Numbered from the stretch's first letter, positions 42,182 to 51,830 are shown. The stretch: 64,000 nt of DNA from Albimonas pacifica (GCF_900113695.1 NZ_FOQH01000002.1:640989-704988); one strand, 5' to 3'. Made by a program: numbers and translations. Notes: generated by a model not told the origin, from the letters alone.

Positions 42182-43503
42182 TCCTCAAGGGATCCCAGCG
42201 AGGCGGGGCGGCGAAGCTTGCCGCCCATCTCATGCGATTGGATGAGAACGATCATGTCGAGCTCCATGAGCTGCGGGGCGTCTCGGCCGGAACGCTGCGC
42301 GGAGCGTTGCGCGAGATGGAGGCGGTGGCCAAGGGCACGCGCTGCCGCCAGCACATGTTCTCTCTCAGCCTGAGTCCGCCGGAGAATGAGGTGGTTCCGG
42401 TTGCGGTTTTCGAGGCCGCGCTCGAGCGGATCGAGACGAAGCTCGGGCTTTCAGGCCAGCCCCGCGCGGTGGTGTTCCATGAGAAGGAAGGCCGCCGTCA
42501 CGCTCATGCGGTGTGGTCGCGGATCGATGTCGAGAAGATGACGGCGATCAACCTGGCCTTCTTCAAGCGTCGCCTGAGCGAGGTATCGCGCGAACTCTAC
42601 CTGGACAACAGCTGGCGCCTTCCCAACGGCCTGCGTGACCAAGCGAACAGAAACCCCATGAACTTCTCCCGCGAGGAGTGGCAGCAGGCGAAACGGACGA
42701 AGCAGGACCCGCAGGCTCTGAAGCTGCTGTTCCGGGAATGCTGGGCAGCTTCAGACAGCGGCGAGGCGCTCAAGGGGGCACTTGACGAGAAGGGATTCCT
42801 CCTTGCCCGAGGAGATCGCCGAGGTTTCGTCGCCGTCGACTGGCGGTGTGAGCCCTATTCGCTTTCCCGCTGGACCGGCGAAACCGCAAAGGCGGTGAAG
42901 AACCGTGTCAGCGACGTAGCCGACCTGCCGAACATCACAGACGCCCAGGCGATGATCGCCGCGCGGATGAGCGAGAGGCTCATTCGCTTCCTCCGCGAGG
43001 AAGAAGCGGCATTGGCGGAGAGCGCCGTAAGGCTTCGCGCCCAGAAAGATGCCCTGCGCCACCGCCAGCGCGCAGAGCGCCAAGCGCAGCGGGCACGCCA
43101 GGAGGCCCGCGAGATCGACGAAGTTCGCTTGCGCGCCGCACGCTTCCGTCACGGCCTTGGCGGCCTATGGGACTTGGTCAGCGGAAAGACCCGCCGCATC
43201 AGGCGTCAGAACGAGAAGGAGGCCGAGGCGGCTGCGGCGCGGGATCAGGACGAGCAGGACCGACTGGCCACACGGCAACTTGGCGAGCGACGGCCGCTGC
43301 GGCAGGAGGAAAGGGAAGTTCGCAGGCGCGCCGCAGGGCGTACCGCCGAACTGCGCCAGGACATCGGACGCTATCTGGGCTCGCCCCTGGCTGGGAGCGA
43401 GGTTCCCGACGTAGAATGCCATGTTGCGCACGCCCCCGATGCCAAGCCGGTAGACCGAGGTCGCTGGAGCCGCGCCGTGGCCGGGCTCTCTCCGGACCCT
43501 TGA
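42178..43503 (+). CDS. Relaxase/mobilisation nuclease
   Basis: 441 aa with a GTG start. MobA/VirD2-type relaxase: N-terminal MILKGSQRGGAAKLAAHLM, then the metal-site motif HEKEGRRHAHAVWSRID (H101, H108, H110). The C-terminal half (about 265-410) is a Glu/Arg/Gln-rich coiled coil. Nicks DNA at the transfer origin for conjugative mobilisation. Many alphaproteobacterial relatives have the same order MobC-relaxase. The last 30 residues are not family-like, so the 3' end may have been altered by rearrangement. Confidence 0.87.
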   Translation: MILKGSQRGGAAKLAAHLMRLDENDHVELHELRGVSAGTLRGALREMEAVAKGTRCRQHMFSLSLSPPENEVVPVAVFEAALERIETKLGLSGQPRAVVFHEKEGRRHAHAVWSRIDVEKMTAINLAFFKRRLSEVSRELYLDNSWRLPNGLRDQANRNPMNFSREEWQQAKRTKQDPQALKLLFRECWAASDSGEALKGALDEKGFLLARGDRRGFVAVDWRCEPYSLSRWTGETAKAVKNRVSDVADLPNITDAQAMIAARMSERLIRFLREEEAALAESAVRLRAQKDALRHRQRAERQAQRARQEAREIDEVRLRAARFRHGLGGLWDLVSGKTRRIRRQNEKEAEAAAARDQDEQDRLATRQLGERRPLRQEEREVRRRAAGRTAELRQDIGRYLGSPLAGSEVPDVECHVAHAPDAKPVDRGRWSRAVAGLSPDP

Positions 43504-43579
43504 TTTCGATCCTACCGGATTGCAACGACCTTCTCGCCTCAAGTGGCAGCCAGCGGACCGAAGCCGACATCGTCCGCGC

Positions 43580-44398
43580 TCAGGCGCGCGCCCGTGAAGC
43601 CTCGATTTCCTCCGCCAGACGTCGGCACCTGTCGCCGGCCCAGGCATGCGCGTCCGCGCCGAACAGCAGGCGTCGCGCAGGGGATGCAGACGCGGCTTCG
43701 GCGACGATCAGGGCTGCAAGCGCCTGGGGATCGTTCTCCTGCGCGCCGTTCGCCTGCGCGATGAAGCTTCGGAAGCCGGCCGCCGCCTCGGCGTAGTCGG
43801 CGATCTCCGCGTCGCCGAGCCGGGCGCTGGAGGGATCGAGAAACTTCGTGCGCATCATCCCCGGCTCGACGATGAGCGAGCGGATGCCGAGCGGCGCGAT
43901 CTCTTCGGCGAGACCTTCCATCCAGCCTTCGAGCGCGAACTTGGACGCCGAATAGACCGACCCGCCGGGATTCGAGACCAGGCCGTTCACCGAAGAGATG
44001 GTCACCACCAGGCCCGAGCGCTGCCGGCGCATCGTCGGCAGCACTGCGCGCGCGACGTTCATCGCTCCGAAGAGGTTGATCTCGAACTGCCGGCGCACGT
44101 CGTCGTCCCGGATCGTCTCGAACCACCCGAGCTGCGCGCGGCCCGCGTTGTTGACCAGAACGTCGAAACGCCCGAACGCCTCGATGGCCGCGTCATGCGC
44201 AGCCGAGGCCGCGCCGGCGTCGGTCACGTCGAGCGGCAGCACCAGCAGGTCGTCATCCGGAGCGCCGAGGCGCTCGGCGAGCCCGTCCACGGTCCGGCTG
44301 GTCGCGACGACCTTGTCGCCCGCAGCCAGCGCGTCGCGGGCCAGCAGATGCCCCAGGCCTCCGCCGGCCCCGGTGATGAACCATACTTTCCCAGTCAT
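43580..44398 (-). CDS. SDR-family oxidoreductase
   Basis: 272 aa. TGAGGGLG cofactor site, VNNAG, ISSVNGLVSNPGGSVYSASKFALEGW with the catalytic Ser-Tyr-Lys. It belongs to the classical SDRs often named with oxidoreductase YdfG-like or retinol-type relatives. Divergent from a LysR gene with a 96-bp gap. The regulator probably controls it. Substrate unknown. Confidence 0.9.
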   Translation of the reverse strand: MTGKVWFITGAGGGLGHLLARDALAAGDKVVATSRTVDGLAERLGAPDDDLLVLPLDVTDAGAASAAHDAAIEAFGRFDVLVNNAGRAQLGWFETIRDDDVRRQFEINLFGAMNVARAVLPTMRRQRSGLVVTISSVNGLVSNPGGSVYSASKFALEGWMEGLAEEIAPLGIRSLIVEPGMMRTKFLDPSSARLGDAEIADYAEAAAGFRSFIAQANGAQENDPQALAALIVAEAASASPARRLLFGADAHAWAGDRCRRLAEEIEASRARA

Positions 44399-44419
44399 CG
44401 TTGGCTCCTCTCAGGTTGG

Positions 44420-44431
44420 TTCACCTATGAA
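44420..44431. promoter_or_regulatory. Candidate LysR-type site between SDR and LysR genes
   Basis: TTCACCTATGAA has complementary TTCA/TGAA arms (T-N10-A) and lies in the middle of the 96-bp divergent promoter region. Weak because the spacing is 1 nt short of the classic T-N11-A. Confidence 0.4.
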
Positions 44432-44494
44432 GTCACTGATGCCGGCCTCTATTAGCGCCTGGAAATTTGCAGAGCCCAGAAGCAGAGTTAATGA

Positions 44495-45403
44495 ATGGAC
44501 CCGCGCAGATTCGCCGATCTCGTCATCTTCCACCGCGTCGCCGCCGAGCGCAGCTTCACCGCTGCGGCCCGCAGCCTCGGCGTGACCCAGTCCGCCGTCA
44601 GCCAGACGGTGAAGCGCCTCGAAGGCGACCTGGGGATCAGATTGCTGTCCCGCTCGACGCGCAGCCTGGCGCCGACCGCGGCGGGCGAGCGGCTGCTCGA
44701 CACCCTCACCCCGGTCCTCTCCGAAATCGACGCCGAGCTCGAGGACCTGGAGCAGCTGCGCGAGGCGCCGGGCGGCCGCCTGCGGGTGACTTGCGGCAAG
44801 CACGCCGCCGACACGCTCGTCTGGCCGGCCTTCTCATGGCTCGTCCAAGCGCATCCCGAGATCGAGGCGGAACTGAGCGTGGAGAACCGGCACGTCGACA
44901 TCGTCGCGGAGCGGTTCGACATCGGGATCCGGCTGCGCGAGGATCTCGAGATGGACATGGTCGCCGTGCCCGTGGGACCGCCGCTGCGGGCGGTCGTCGT
45001 GGGGGCGCCGCGATATCTCGACGCCCGCGATCCGCCGCGCACGCCGCGCGACCTCTCGGCGCATCGCTGCATCGGCTACCGGAACGCCGGCGGCACGGTG
45101 TCGCCATGGGCGTTCGAGCGGGACGGGCGCGCGGAGACCGTGAAGATCTCGCCGGCGATCGTCGTCAACGACGGAGACGCGCTCGTCGCAGCGGCCTGCG
45201 CGGGGGCGGGGCTGGTCTATATGCTAGAGGACCTCGCCGCGCCCTTCCTCGCGGAGGGTCGCCTCACCGAGGTCCTCCCCGACTGGTGTCCCCCCTTCGC
45301 CGGGTATCACGCCTACTATTCGAGCCGGCGCCAGCCCACCCGCGCCTTCGAGTTGTTTCTGCAGCGCCTGCGACGGGCGGGCGGAGAGGGACAAGTGATG
45401 TAG
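44495..45403 (+). CDS. LysR-family transcriptional regulator
   Basis: 302 aa. N-terminal HTH (FHRVAAERSFTAAARSLGVTQSAVSQTVKRLEGDLGIRLLSRSTRS) and a LysR substrate-binding domain of the group that regulates adjacent SDR genes. Divergent from the SDR. Normal length. Confidence 0.92.
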   Translation: MDPRRFADLVIFHRVAAERSFTAAARSLGVTQSAVSQTVKRLEGDLGIRLLSRSTRSLAPTAAGERLLDTLTPVLSEIDAELEDLEQLREAPGGRLRVTCGKHAADTLVWPAFSWLVQAHPEIEAELSVENRHVDIVAERFDIGIRLREDLEMDMVAVPVGPPLRAVVVGAPRYLDARDPPRTPRDLSAHRCIGYRNAGGTVSPWAFERDGRAETVKISPAIVVNDGDALVAAACAGAGLVYMLEDLAAPFLAEGRLTEVLPDWCPPFAGYHAYYSSRRQPTRAFELFLQRLRRAGGEGQVM

Positions 45404-45713
45404 GCGGACGGTCGCCAGCGGCCCTAACCGGACCTTCGCCCTCGGGCCGAAGCTGCCGAGCAGCGCCACCGAAGCCGCCTTTCGTTTGTCGCGCAGCATG
45501 ACGTGCCTGGAGAAGGTCGGCTGTGCGGACGAAGCGGATATTCTTCTCCGCCGCCGCATCTGCGCAGAACTCGTCGGCGCGTTCGACACGTGCGCGCTAG
45601 TCCCGAGTTCGCGCCGTGGCCAGGCATCCGCCGCCCCCGGCGGTGATGGCGGTCAACGCCGCCGGCTCCGCCGGCGCGTATCCTGCACCGCGTTCGCCAC
45701 GAGGGAGAGCAAG
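45404..45713. other. 310-bp intergenic region before the amidohydrolase gene
   Basis: No gene that I can support. Both strands have open frames, but neither translation has folded-protein character. It may contain decayed gene remnants, as is common inside mobile segments. The last 20 bases include GAGGGAGAGC, the ribosome binding site of the amidohydrolase. Confidence 0.5.
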
Positions 45714-47048
45714 ATGAAGCGCCTTCTGACCGCAGCCGTCCTCGCGCTCTGCGCCGCGCCCGCGATCGCACAGGACAAGGCGCCACGAACCCTCTTCACC
45801 CACGTCCGCATTTTCGACGGCGTGCACGAGGCGCTGCTCGAGGATGCAAATCTGCTTGTCGAAGGCCATCTGATCGCAAGGATCTCCACCGACGAGATCC
45901 CGGCCGAGGGCGCGACCGTGATCGACGGCGGCGGACGCACGCTGATGCCCGGCCTGATCGACATGCACGCGCATCTGATGCACACGGAATTGCCCTATGA
46001 CGTCCTGCTCGAGGCCGATCTCATCTACATCGCGATCGTCCAGGGCCAGGCTGCGGAGCGGATGCTCATGCGCGGCTTCACCTCGTTCCGCGACGTCGGC
46101 GGGCCGACCTTCGGGCTGAAGCGCGCGATCGACGAAGGCCGGATCGCCGGTCCGCGGATCTGGCCATCCGGCGCGATGCTCTCGCAGACCTCCGGGCATG
46201 GCGACTATCGATCCCGGGCGCACGATCTTCCCGGTCTCCCGGGCCGGGAGCCGCACTTCACCGAGAGCTGGGGCTGGATGGCGATCGCGGACGGCCGGCC
46301 GGCGGTGCTGCGCGCAACGCGCGAGCAGCTGATGAAAGGGGCGAGCCAGATCAAGATGATGGCGGGCGGGGGCGTCGCGTCGAACTACGATCCGCTCGAC
46401 GTCGTGCAATACACCGAGGACGAGATGAAAGCCGCCGTCGAGGCCGCGAGCGCATGGAAGACCTATGTGGCGGTGCACGCCTACACGCCCGAAGCCATTC
46501 GGCAGGCCATCCGGGCCGGCGTGAAATCGATCGAGCACGCCCAGCTCATCGATGAGGAAACCGTGCGGATGGCGGTCGAGGCCGATGTCTGGCTGAGCAT
46601 GCAGCCGTTCCTGGACGACGAAGACGCGATCCCGTTCCCGGAAGGATCGGAGAACCGGGCCAAGCTGTTGCAGATGACTCGCGGCACCGATGCCGCCTAC
46701 GAGCTCGCCAGGAAGCACGGGGCGAGGATCGCGTGGGGAACGGACGTTCAGTTCGACTCCGGCCTCGCCGCCAGGCAGGGCAAGCAGCTCGCCAAGATGA
46801 CCCGCTGGTTCACGCCATTCGAGGTGCTGCGGATGGCGACCAGCGGCAATGCCGCGCTGCTGGCCCTGAGCGGGCCGCGCAGCCCCTATCGGGAGGGGCC
46901 GGTCGGCGTGATCGAGGAAGGCGCCTACGCCGATCTCCTCCTCGTGGACGGCGACCCGCTGGCGACCATCGACCTGATCGCCGAACCGGAAAGAAGCTTC
47001 GACCTGATCATGAAGGACGGCGTGATCCACAAGAACGCCCTGGAGTGA
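45714..47048 (+). CDS. Secreted metal-dependent amidohydrolase (Xaa-Pro dipeptidase-like)
   Basis: 444 aa. Signal peptide at residues 1-20. Amidohydrolase-superfamily metal site complete: HxH in DMHAHL (H85, H87), carboxylated Lys in QIKMMAGGG (K214), H255 (VAVHAY), H275 (SIEHAQ) and D344 (WGTDVQ). Closest in style to the Sgx9260/imidazolonepropionase-like group with Xaa-Pro or N-acyl amino-acid hydrolase activity. Acts in the periplasm. Start chosen for the signal peptide and for GAGGGAGAGC upstream. Confidence 0.9.
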   Translation: MKRLLTAAVLALCAAPAIAQDKAPRTLFTHVRIFDGVHEALLEDANLLVEGHLIARISTDEIPAEGATVIDGGGRTLMPGLIDMHAHLMHTELPYDVLLEADLIYIAIVQGQAAERMLMRGFTSFRDVGGPTFGLKRAIDEGRIAGPRIWPSGAMLSQTSGHGDYRSRAHDLPGLPGREPHFTESWGWMAIADGRPAVLRATREQLMKGASQIKMMAGGGVASNYDPLDVVQYTEDEMKAAVEAASAWKTYVAVHAYTPEAIRQAIRAGVKSIEHAQLIDEETVRMAVEADVWLSMQPFLDDEDAIPFPEGSENRAKLLQMTRGTDAAYELARKHGARIAWGTDVQFDSGLAARQGKQLAKMTRWFTPFEVLRMATSGNAALLALSGPRSPYREGPVGVIEEGAYADLLLVDGDPLATIDLIAEPERSFDLIMKDGVIHKNALE

Positions 47049-47227
47049 CCCCGGATGCTCGGCACATCCGATAGCGAGACTTGCCGCGCCGCTGCGGGCT
47101 TCGCCGGCGCCAGGGCGTCTGCGTCGGGCTCGAAGCCGCCACGCCGCAGCGCGGCATCCCCATGCTATGATGATGCGGCCGGCAAGGCGCCGGCGATGAG
47201 GTTGGGAGGAGCGGCGGAGGCATCGTC

Positions 47228-47860
47228 ATGCCCACCTGCAACCTTCCGATGATCCGCCCCGTGCGACCGGCCTGGAACCGTGGCCGTATCGTCGGGCAGA
47301 AGCGCCCCCTGTTCCCAAAGCACGTTTGGGCGATCCGCGTTCGACTGGAACTCGCCGAGCGCGTCCGCGACCTCGCGCTCTTCAACACCGCGATCGACAG
47401 CAAGCTCCGCGGCTGCGACTTGGTTCGCCTGAAGGTGGCGGACGTCTTTGCCGCCGGCCGCGTCAAGGAGCGGACATCGGTGTTCCAGAGCAAGACCCGG
47501 AAGCCGGTTCAGTTCGAGATCACCGAAGGGACCCGAGCCTCGCTCCTTCGATGGATCCAAGACCCGTCCATGATCGGCTCGGCCTTCCTCTGGCCGGGGC
47601 GCTTCCATGACCGGATGCACATCTCGACCCGCCAGTACGCCAGGCTGTTGAAGGAATGGGTCTCGTCGATCGGGCTCGAGCCAAGCGCGTATGGCACGCA
47701 TTCCATGCGCCGCACGAAGGTTGCGCAGATCTACAAGAAGACGGGCAACCTGCGCGCGGTGCAGCTGCTCCTGGGGCACACGAAGATGGACAGCACCGTG
47801 CGCTATCTCGGGATCGAGCTGGAAGACGCGCTGGAGATCTCGGAGCGCATTGAAATCTGA
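47228..47860 (+). CDS. Small tyrosine recombinase/integrase
   Basis: 210 aa. Catalytic set visible: R61 (SKLRGCDL), HSMRR (H158, R161), LLGHTKM (H184) and the nucleophile VRYLGI (Y193). It lacks the usual N-terminal arm/core-binding domain, opening with PVRPAWNRGRIVGQKRPL. This compact integrase family is common and often multi-copy in alphaproteobacteria. It sits at the right end of the mobilisable segment, where an integrase gene is expected, preceded by GGAGG. Confidence 0.9.
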   Translation: MPTCNLPMIRPVRPAWNRGRIVGQKRPLFPKHVWAIRVRLELAERVRDLALFNTAIDSKLRGCDLVRLKVADVFAAGRVKERTSVFQSKTRKPVQFEITEGTRASLLRWIQDPSMIGSAFLWPGRFHDRMHISTRQYARLLKEWVSSIGLEPSAYGTHSMRRTKVAQIYKKTGNLRAVQLLLGHTKMDSTVRYLGIELEDALEISERIEI

Positions 47861-48116
47861 ACGCAAGGGCCGGTCGTTCGCGATCGGCTCTGAGCGGTCA
47901 TGCACGCTCGCTGATGCGAGCGACCGCTATAGCCCCCCGTCGCGGCCGCCTCTGATGGCGCCTAATCAAGGGCCACGATGGCCTGCGGAGAGAGCGATAG
48001 GTGCAACCTCACGCGAACGGCGCGCGGGTCTCGAATGGGCCATGTCGCTCGGCGGCAGACTGGAGGGATCGCGGCACGCCGTGCCGCGCGGGGGCGAGGG
48101 TGGCAGGTCGCCCGCG

Positions 48117-49127
48117 TCAACCGAACATCGCTTCGAGCCGTTCGAAGACCCAGAACGCGGCGGCCGTGCCGATGGCGTAGGCGGCCAGGCGCGGGGCGGC
48201 GGCGGGCAGGAGGGCCAGTTGGCGGAGGGACGAGAGGGCGAGGAGGATCGCGGCGATGAAGGCCAGCTGGCCGAGCTCGACGCCCAGGTTGAAGGACAGG
48301 AGCGCCAGGGACAGCTCGGTCCGGGGGAGGCCGATCTCCTGCAGGGCGCCGGCGAAACCGAAGCCGTGGAGGAGGCCGAAAGCGAAGGCCACGATCCAGG
48401 GGCGGCGGGAGGCGAGGCTGGGGCGGCCCTGGCGCAGATGCACCGCCTCGACCGCCACCAGCAGGATCGAGAGGGCGATCAGCGTCTCGACCGGGGGCGG
48501 GGGGAGGGAGACGTAGCCGAGGCTCGCCATCGCCAGGGTGATGGAATGGGCGGCGGTGAAGGCGGTCGCCGTCTTCAGCAGCATCGGCCAGCCGCGCGCC
48601 ACCAGCATCAGGGCGGCGACGAAGGCCAGGTGGTCGATGCCCGCCAGGATGTGCTCGAGGCCAAGGCGCGTGTAGCTCGCCAGCACCTGCCAGGGGGTGG
48701 GGGCGCGCGGGATCTCGACCGAGGGCGTGCGGGGCTTGAGCAGGAAGCTGCGCCGGCTCCCGTCCAGCAGCGAGACCGAGACCAGCGCGTCCAGCGCCGT
48801 GCGCTCCAGCCCCTCGATCCGCAGACGGGCGCCGGGCAGCGGGGTGTCGCCGGCCAGGGCGTAGCGGAACAGGGCGAAGCCGGCCGTCTCGCGCGCGCCG
48901 GGCAGCGGGCGGAGGTCGAATTCGGGTCCGGCGGCGGGCTCGAAGACGGGGCGGATGTCGGGGACCATGCCGCCGCGGGCGGGGACCTTCCACAGCAGGT
49001 CATAGCGGCCGGGCGCGCGCTCCTCGATCTGCAGGTAGGCGGGCCGGATCTCGTGCGCGCGGGCGGGCGTGGAAAGCGCCAGCAGGGAAGCGAGCAGCAG
49101 CAGAAGGGGGGCGAGACGGCGGATCAT
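48117..49127 (-). CDS. HupE/UreJ-like membrane protein
   Basis: 336 aa. Signal peptide at 1-24 then HEIRPAYLQI, a periplasmic domain (about 25-140), then 6-7 membrane segments with conserved polar residues: GLEHILAGIDHLAFV, TAAHSITLAMA, AVEAVHL, FGLLHGFGFAG. These His/Asp positions mark the HupE/UreJ family of possible metal (nickel/cobalt) permeases. Last gene of a three-gene unit with a 4-nt overlap to the PpiC-like gene. Metal specificity cannot be read. Confidence 0.87.
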   Translation of the reverse strand: MIRRLAPLLLLLASLLALSTPARAHEIRPAYLQIEERAPGRYDLLWKVPARGGMVPDIRPVFEPAAGPEFDLRPLPGARETAGFALFRYALAGDTPLPGARLRIEGLERTALDALVSVSLLDGSRRSFLLKPRTPSVEIPRAPTPWQVLASYTRLGLEHILAGIDHLAFVAALMLVARGWPMLLKTATAFTAAHSITLAMASLGYVSLPPPPVETLIALSILLVAVEAVHLRQGRPSLASRRPWIVAFAFGLLHGFGFAGALQEIGLPRTELSLALLSFNLGVELGQLAFIAAILLALSSLRQLALLPAAAPRLAAYAIGTAAAFWVFERLEAMFG

Positions 49128-49993
49128 GGCCGCGCGAACGCCCGGCGCGTCGCCTCGGGCACGCCCTCGGCCTCGATGCGCACCTCGTAGCGGGCCAGCA
49201 GCTCCTGGAACAGCCGGTCCTGGGACTGGAGCACGGCGTAGTAGTCGAACTGGCGCGCGACCAGCTCCTGCACCGCCTCGTAGGGGGCGAGGCGGGCGGG
49301 CTGGCGCTCGGCCACGCGCACCAGGTGCAGGCCGAGGCCGGAGCGGACCGGGCCGGCCCACTCCCCCGCCGGCATCTCGGCCAGGGACTCGGCGAAGCCG
49401 CCGCCGAAGGCGTTGTCCAGCGACTGGGCCGGGGTCAGGGGCCAGTCGAAGGGGATCGAGAGCTTGTTGCGCCGGTCCGCGGGCGGCGCCTCGCCGGCCT
49501 GCAGCGCGGCCAGGACCTGCGACAGGCGCTCCGCATCCGCCTCGGCGGGCAGGTAGAGCACCTGCTGGAAGGCGATGGCCGGGGGCAGCGAGAACAGGTC
49601 CGGGCGCGAGGCGTGGAAGGCGCGCAGCTGGTCCTCGGTCGGGGGCTGCATCAGCGCGCCCAGGTCGGCGGCCACCGCCTCCATCTTCTGGGCGAGACGG
49701 GTGCGGATGATGTCGTCGTCGAGGTCCAGGCCCATCGCCACCGCCTCGCGGTAGAACACCTCCTGGCGGAGATGGCGCGAGACGATGGCCTCGAGGTCCG
49801 CGGGCGCGGGATCGCGCCGCCACTGGGCGCGCCACAGGGTGGTCAGGTGGTCGAGCCGCGCCTGGTCGAGCACGACGACCGACGGGTCGGCCTCGACCTC
49901 CCCTTCCGGCGCGACCCAGGACCAGGCGGCGAACAGCAGGCCCCCCGCCGCCAGGAAGTGGACGAGGGGCTCCCTCAGGAACGTCCGCAGCAT
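49124..49993 (-). CDS. PpiC-type peptidyl-prolyl cis-trans isomerase-like protein
   Basis: 289 aa. N-terminal membrane anchor (about 11-28), a SurA-like helical region (LRQEVFYREAVAMGLDLDDDIIRTRLAQKM), and a parvulin-like domain ending GPVRSGLGLHLVRV. Periplasmic folding helper, tethered to the inner membrane. It is 4 bp downstream of the DUF3604 gene and overlaps the HupE-like gene. This trio recurs in proteobacteria, suggesting it helps assemble the neighbours. Confidence 0.87.
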   Translation of the reverse strand: MLRTFLREPLVHFLAAGGLLFAAWSWVAPEGEVEADPSVVVLDQARLDHLTTLWRAQWRRDPAPADLEAIVSRHLRQEVFYREAVAMGLDLDDDIIRTRLAQKMEAVAADLGALMQPPTEDQLRAFHASRPDLFSLPPAIAFQQVLYLPAEADAERLSQVLAALQAGEAPPADRRNKLSIPFDWPLTPAQSLDNAFGGGFAESLAEMPAGEWAGPVRSGLGLHLVRVAERQPARLAPYEAVQELVARQFDYYAVLQSQDRLFQELLARYEVRIEAEGVPEATRRAFARP

Positions 49994-49997
49994 GGGC

Positions 49998-51830
49998 TCA
50001 GTTCGCCTCGTGCCAGATCGGCGAGGCCCAGGCCCGCTCGACGATCTCCCGCTTCACCTCCGGGGGGTAGGTCACGCCGGCGTTGATCTCGTCGTAGAGC
50101 GTCCAGCGCGCGGTCGGCAGCTGCAGCACGCGCACGTAGTAGAAGGCGTTCTGGCCTGGGTCCCAGGTGGGGTCGGTCCACACGCCCATCAGCTCGGGGT
50201 CGCCCTTCTCGGCATTGAAGGCGCCCGTGGCGAGGTCGATGGGCGCGTCGATGGGCGTCACCGTCCCGTCGGCCTGCAGCCGGTCGCCCGAGGCCACCAC
50301 GTCGAAGATCGTGTCGTGCTGCTCGTTGTTCTCGACCCAGCCCTTGATGATCTGGATGCGGTCCAGGTTCGGCCCGATCGGGTCCTTCATCGCCCACAGC
50401 AGGAACTGGGGCGCCGCGTCGCCTTCGTAGTCGCCGCCCATCGGCACGCCCTTCGCATAGCCGTCGGTCACCATCGCGTCGTAGCTCTCGTAGCTGTCCG
50501 CGAACCCCTGGCCGGCGAAGACGCGCACCTTCATGCGCGGGCCGGAGGTGGCGAAGGTCTCCTTCGCCATCATCGAATCCCAGATCGCCGAGCGGGTGTT
50601 GGACTCGGCCCACACCGCGGTCAGCGCGCCGGGGTTGGCGTCGGCGATCAGCATCTCCCCGTCCAGCGAGGAGGTGGCGCGCACGTCGGCGGTGCGGTCG
50701 GCGTAGCCATGGCTGCCGACGGTGTAGTTGTCCTCGGCCACGTCGGAGGGCGTGCCGTTGTGGTTGTCGGTGCCGCCGACGAAGCCGTATTTGAACGGGT
50801 TCACCCCGATCTCGGCCCGGTAGCGGATGCCCCGCCCGAGGCCGTAGCGCACGAAGTTCTCCTTCACGAAGCCGCGGCCGTTGAATTGCTGGATGGTGAC
50901 GGCGTTCTCGAAGTCGGCGAACTCGTCGTTGGGCCAGAAGTTGGGCACGACCTCGGAGTTGCCCTTCACCTGCATCATCTCGATCAGCGGCTCCATGCTG
51001 GAGCGTCGCTCGGCGTAGTCCCGGTCGATGGGCACGCCGGTCAGGCTCGCCTCGGCGAAGTGCAAGCCCTTGGATTCGTTCGAGTTGTGGGGGATCGCGA
51101 AGACCCGCTTGCCGTCGTCGCGCTGCGCCTGCATCCAGGCCCACAGCTGCTCGGGGTCCGCCCCTTCGTTCGACGAGAACGGGACCTCCGGCACATTGGC
51201 GTCGCGGAAGAACACGTTGCGATGCTGGTTCGAGCCGCCGGGCGCCGAGGTCCACTCGTAGGCGTGGACCGTGGTGAAGACGCCGGGCTCGTAGTGCTCT
51301 TCCGTCGCCTCCATGTTCTTGCGCCAGGTGGACTTGATCGCCTCCTCGCCCTGGAAGAAGGCGGGGTGCGGATCGCCGCCGCCCGACAGCGGCAGCAGCA
51401 CGTATTTCCAGTAGAGGCCAAGCGCCACCTGCAGGTTGGGCGCCTCGCGGAAGGCGACGGCGATCTCGTGGTCGTAGCCGGGCGCGCCCTCGTTCATCAG
51501 GCTGTAGGCCTCGCCCATGAACTCGGAGTGGTCGGTGACGGCGACGAAATCCAGCGGGCGCTTGATCCTGTGCAGGGCGCCGTTGACCATGATCTCCTCG
51601 CCCCTGGCGAAGCGGTAGGCGTCGGCGGGGGTCAGGCGGTTGCCGGCGATGAAGGCGTCCATCGAGACGCCGGTATGCACGTGCTGCTCGCCGAAATACG
51701 CCTCCTTCAGCGGGTTGCGCGGGGCGTCCGCCTCGGATGCCTGCACCAGCGCGCCCAGGGGGGTGGCCAGCGGCAGGACCGCGCAGAGGCAGGCGGCGCG
51801 AAGGCGGGGGAAGCGGGCTATGGCGAACAT
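49998..51830 (-). CDS. DUF3604 exported protein, PHP-like metal site
   Basis: 610 aa. Signal peptide at about 1-32. FGEQHVHTGVSMDAF (H50, H52), VAVTDHSEFMGEA, HAYEWTS and GGTDNHNGTPSD are the metal-site and core motifs of DUF3604, related to PHP phosphoesterases. Probably a periplasmic metallohydrolase with unknown substrate. First gene of the operon with PpiC-like and HupE-like proteins; divergent from a Crp/Fnr-type regulator across 108 bp. Confidence 0.9.
   Translation of the reverse strand: MFAIARFPRLRAACLCAVLPLATPLGALVQASEADAPRNPLKEAYFGEQHVHTGVSMDAFIAGNRLTPADAYRFARGEEIMVNGALHRIKRPLDFVAVTDHSEFMGEAYSLMNEGAPGYDHEIAVAFREAPNLQVALGLYWKYVLLPLSGGGDPHPAFFQGEEAIKSTWRKNMEATEEHYEPGVFTTVHAYEWTSAPGGSNQHRNVFFRDANVPEVPFSSNEGADPEQLWAWMQAQRDDGKRVFAIPHNSNESKGLHFAEASLTGVPIDRDYAERRSSMEPLIEMMQVKGNSEVVPNFWPNDEFADFENAVTIQQFNGRGFVKENFVRYGLGRGIRYRAEIGVNPFKYGFVGGTDNHNGTPSDVAEDNYTVGSHGYADRTADVRATSSLDGEMLIADANPGALTAVWAESNTRSAIWDSMMAKETFATSGPRMKVRVFAGQGFADSYESYDAMVTDGYAKGVPMGGDYEGDAAPQFLLWAMKDPIGPNLDRIQIIKGWVENNEQHDTIFDVVASGDRLQADGTVTPIDAPIDLATGAFNAEKGDPELMGVWTDPTWDPGQNAFYYVRVLQLPTARWTLYDEINAGVTYPPEVKREIVERAWASPIWHEAN

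Larger units (their letters stand above)
41580..47900. mobile_element. Putative mobilisable/integrative segment
   Basis: Between two GC-rich core blocks lies a stretch with visibly more A/T and different codon use. It holds MobC-like and relaxase genes at the left end and a tyrosine recombinase at the right end, with cargo between (SDR, LysR, secreted amidohydrolase). This is the plan of a mobilisable integrative element or remnant. Limits are approximate: I found no flanking direct repeat or tRNA target. No type IV secretion genes are present, so transfer would need a helper. Confidence 0.55.

Noticed and set aside
45424..45786. Open frames on both strands between lysR and the amidohydrolase
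   Set aside because: They overlap the amidohydrolase start or have Arg-rich noise translations. The region is treated as intergenic.
47861..48116. tRNA or attachment site at the right edge of the mobilisable segment
   Set aside because: I searched by eye for a cloverleaf and for a match to the left edge near 41.55-41.6 kb and found neither.
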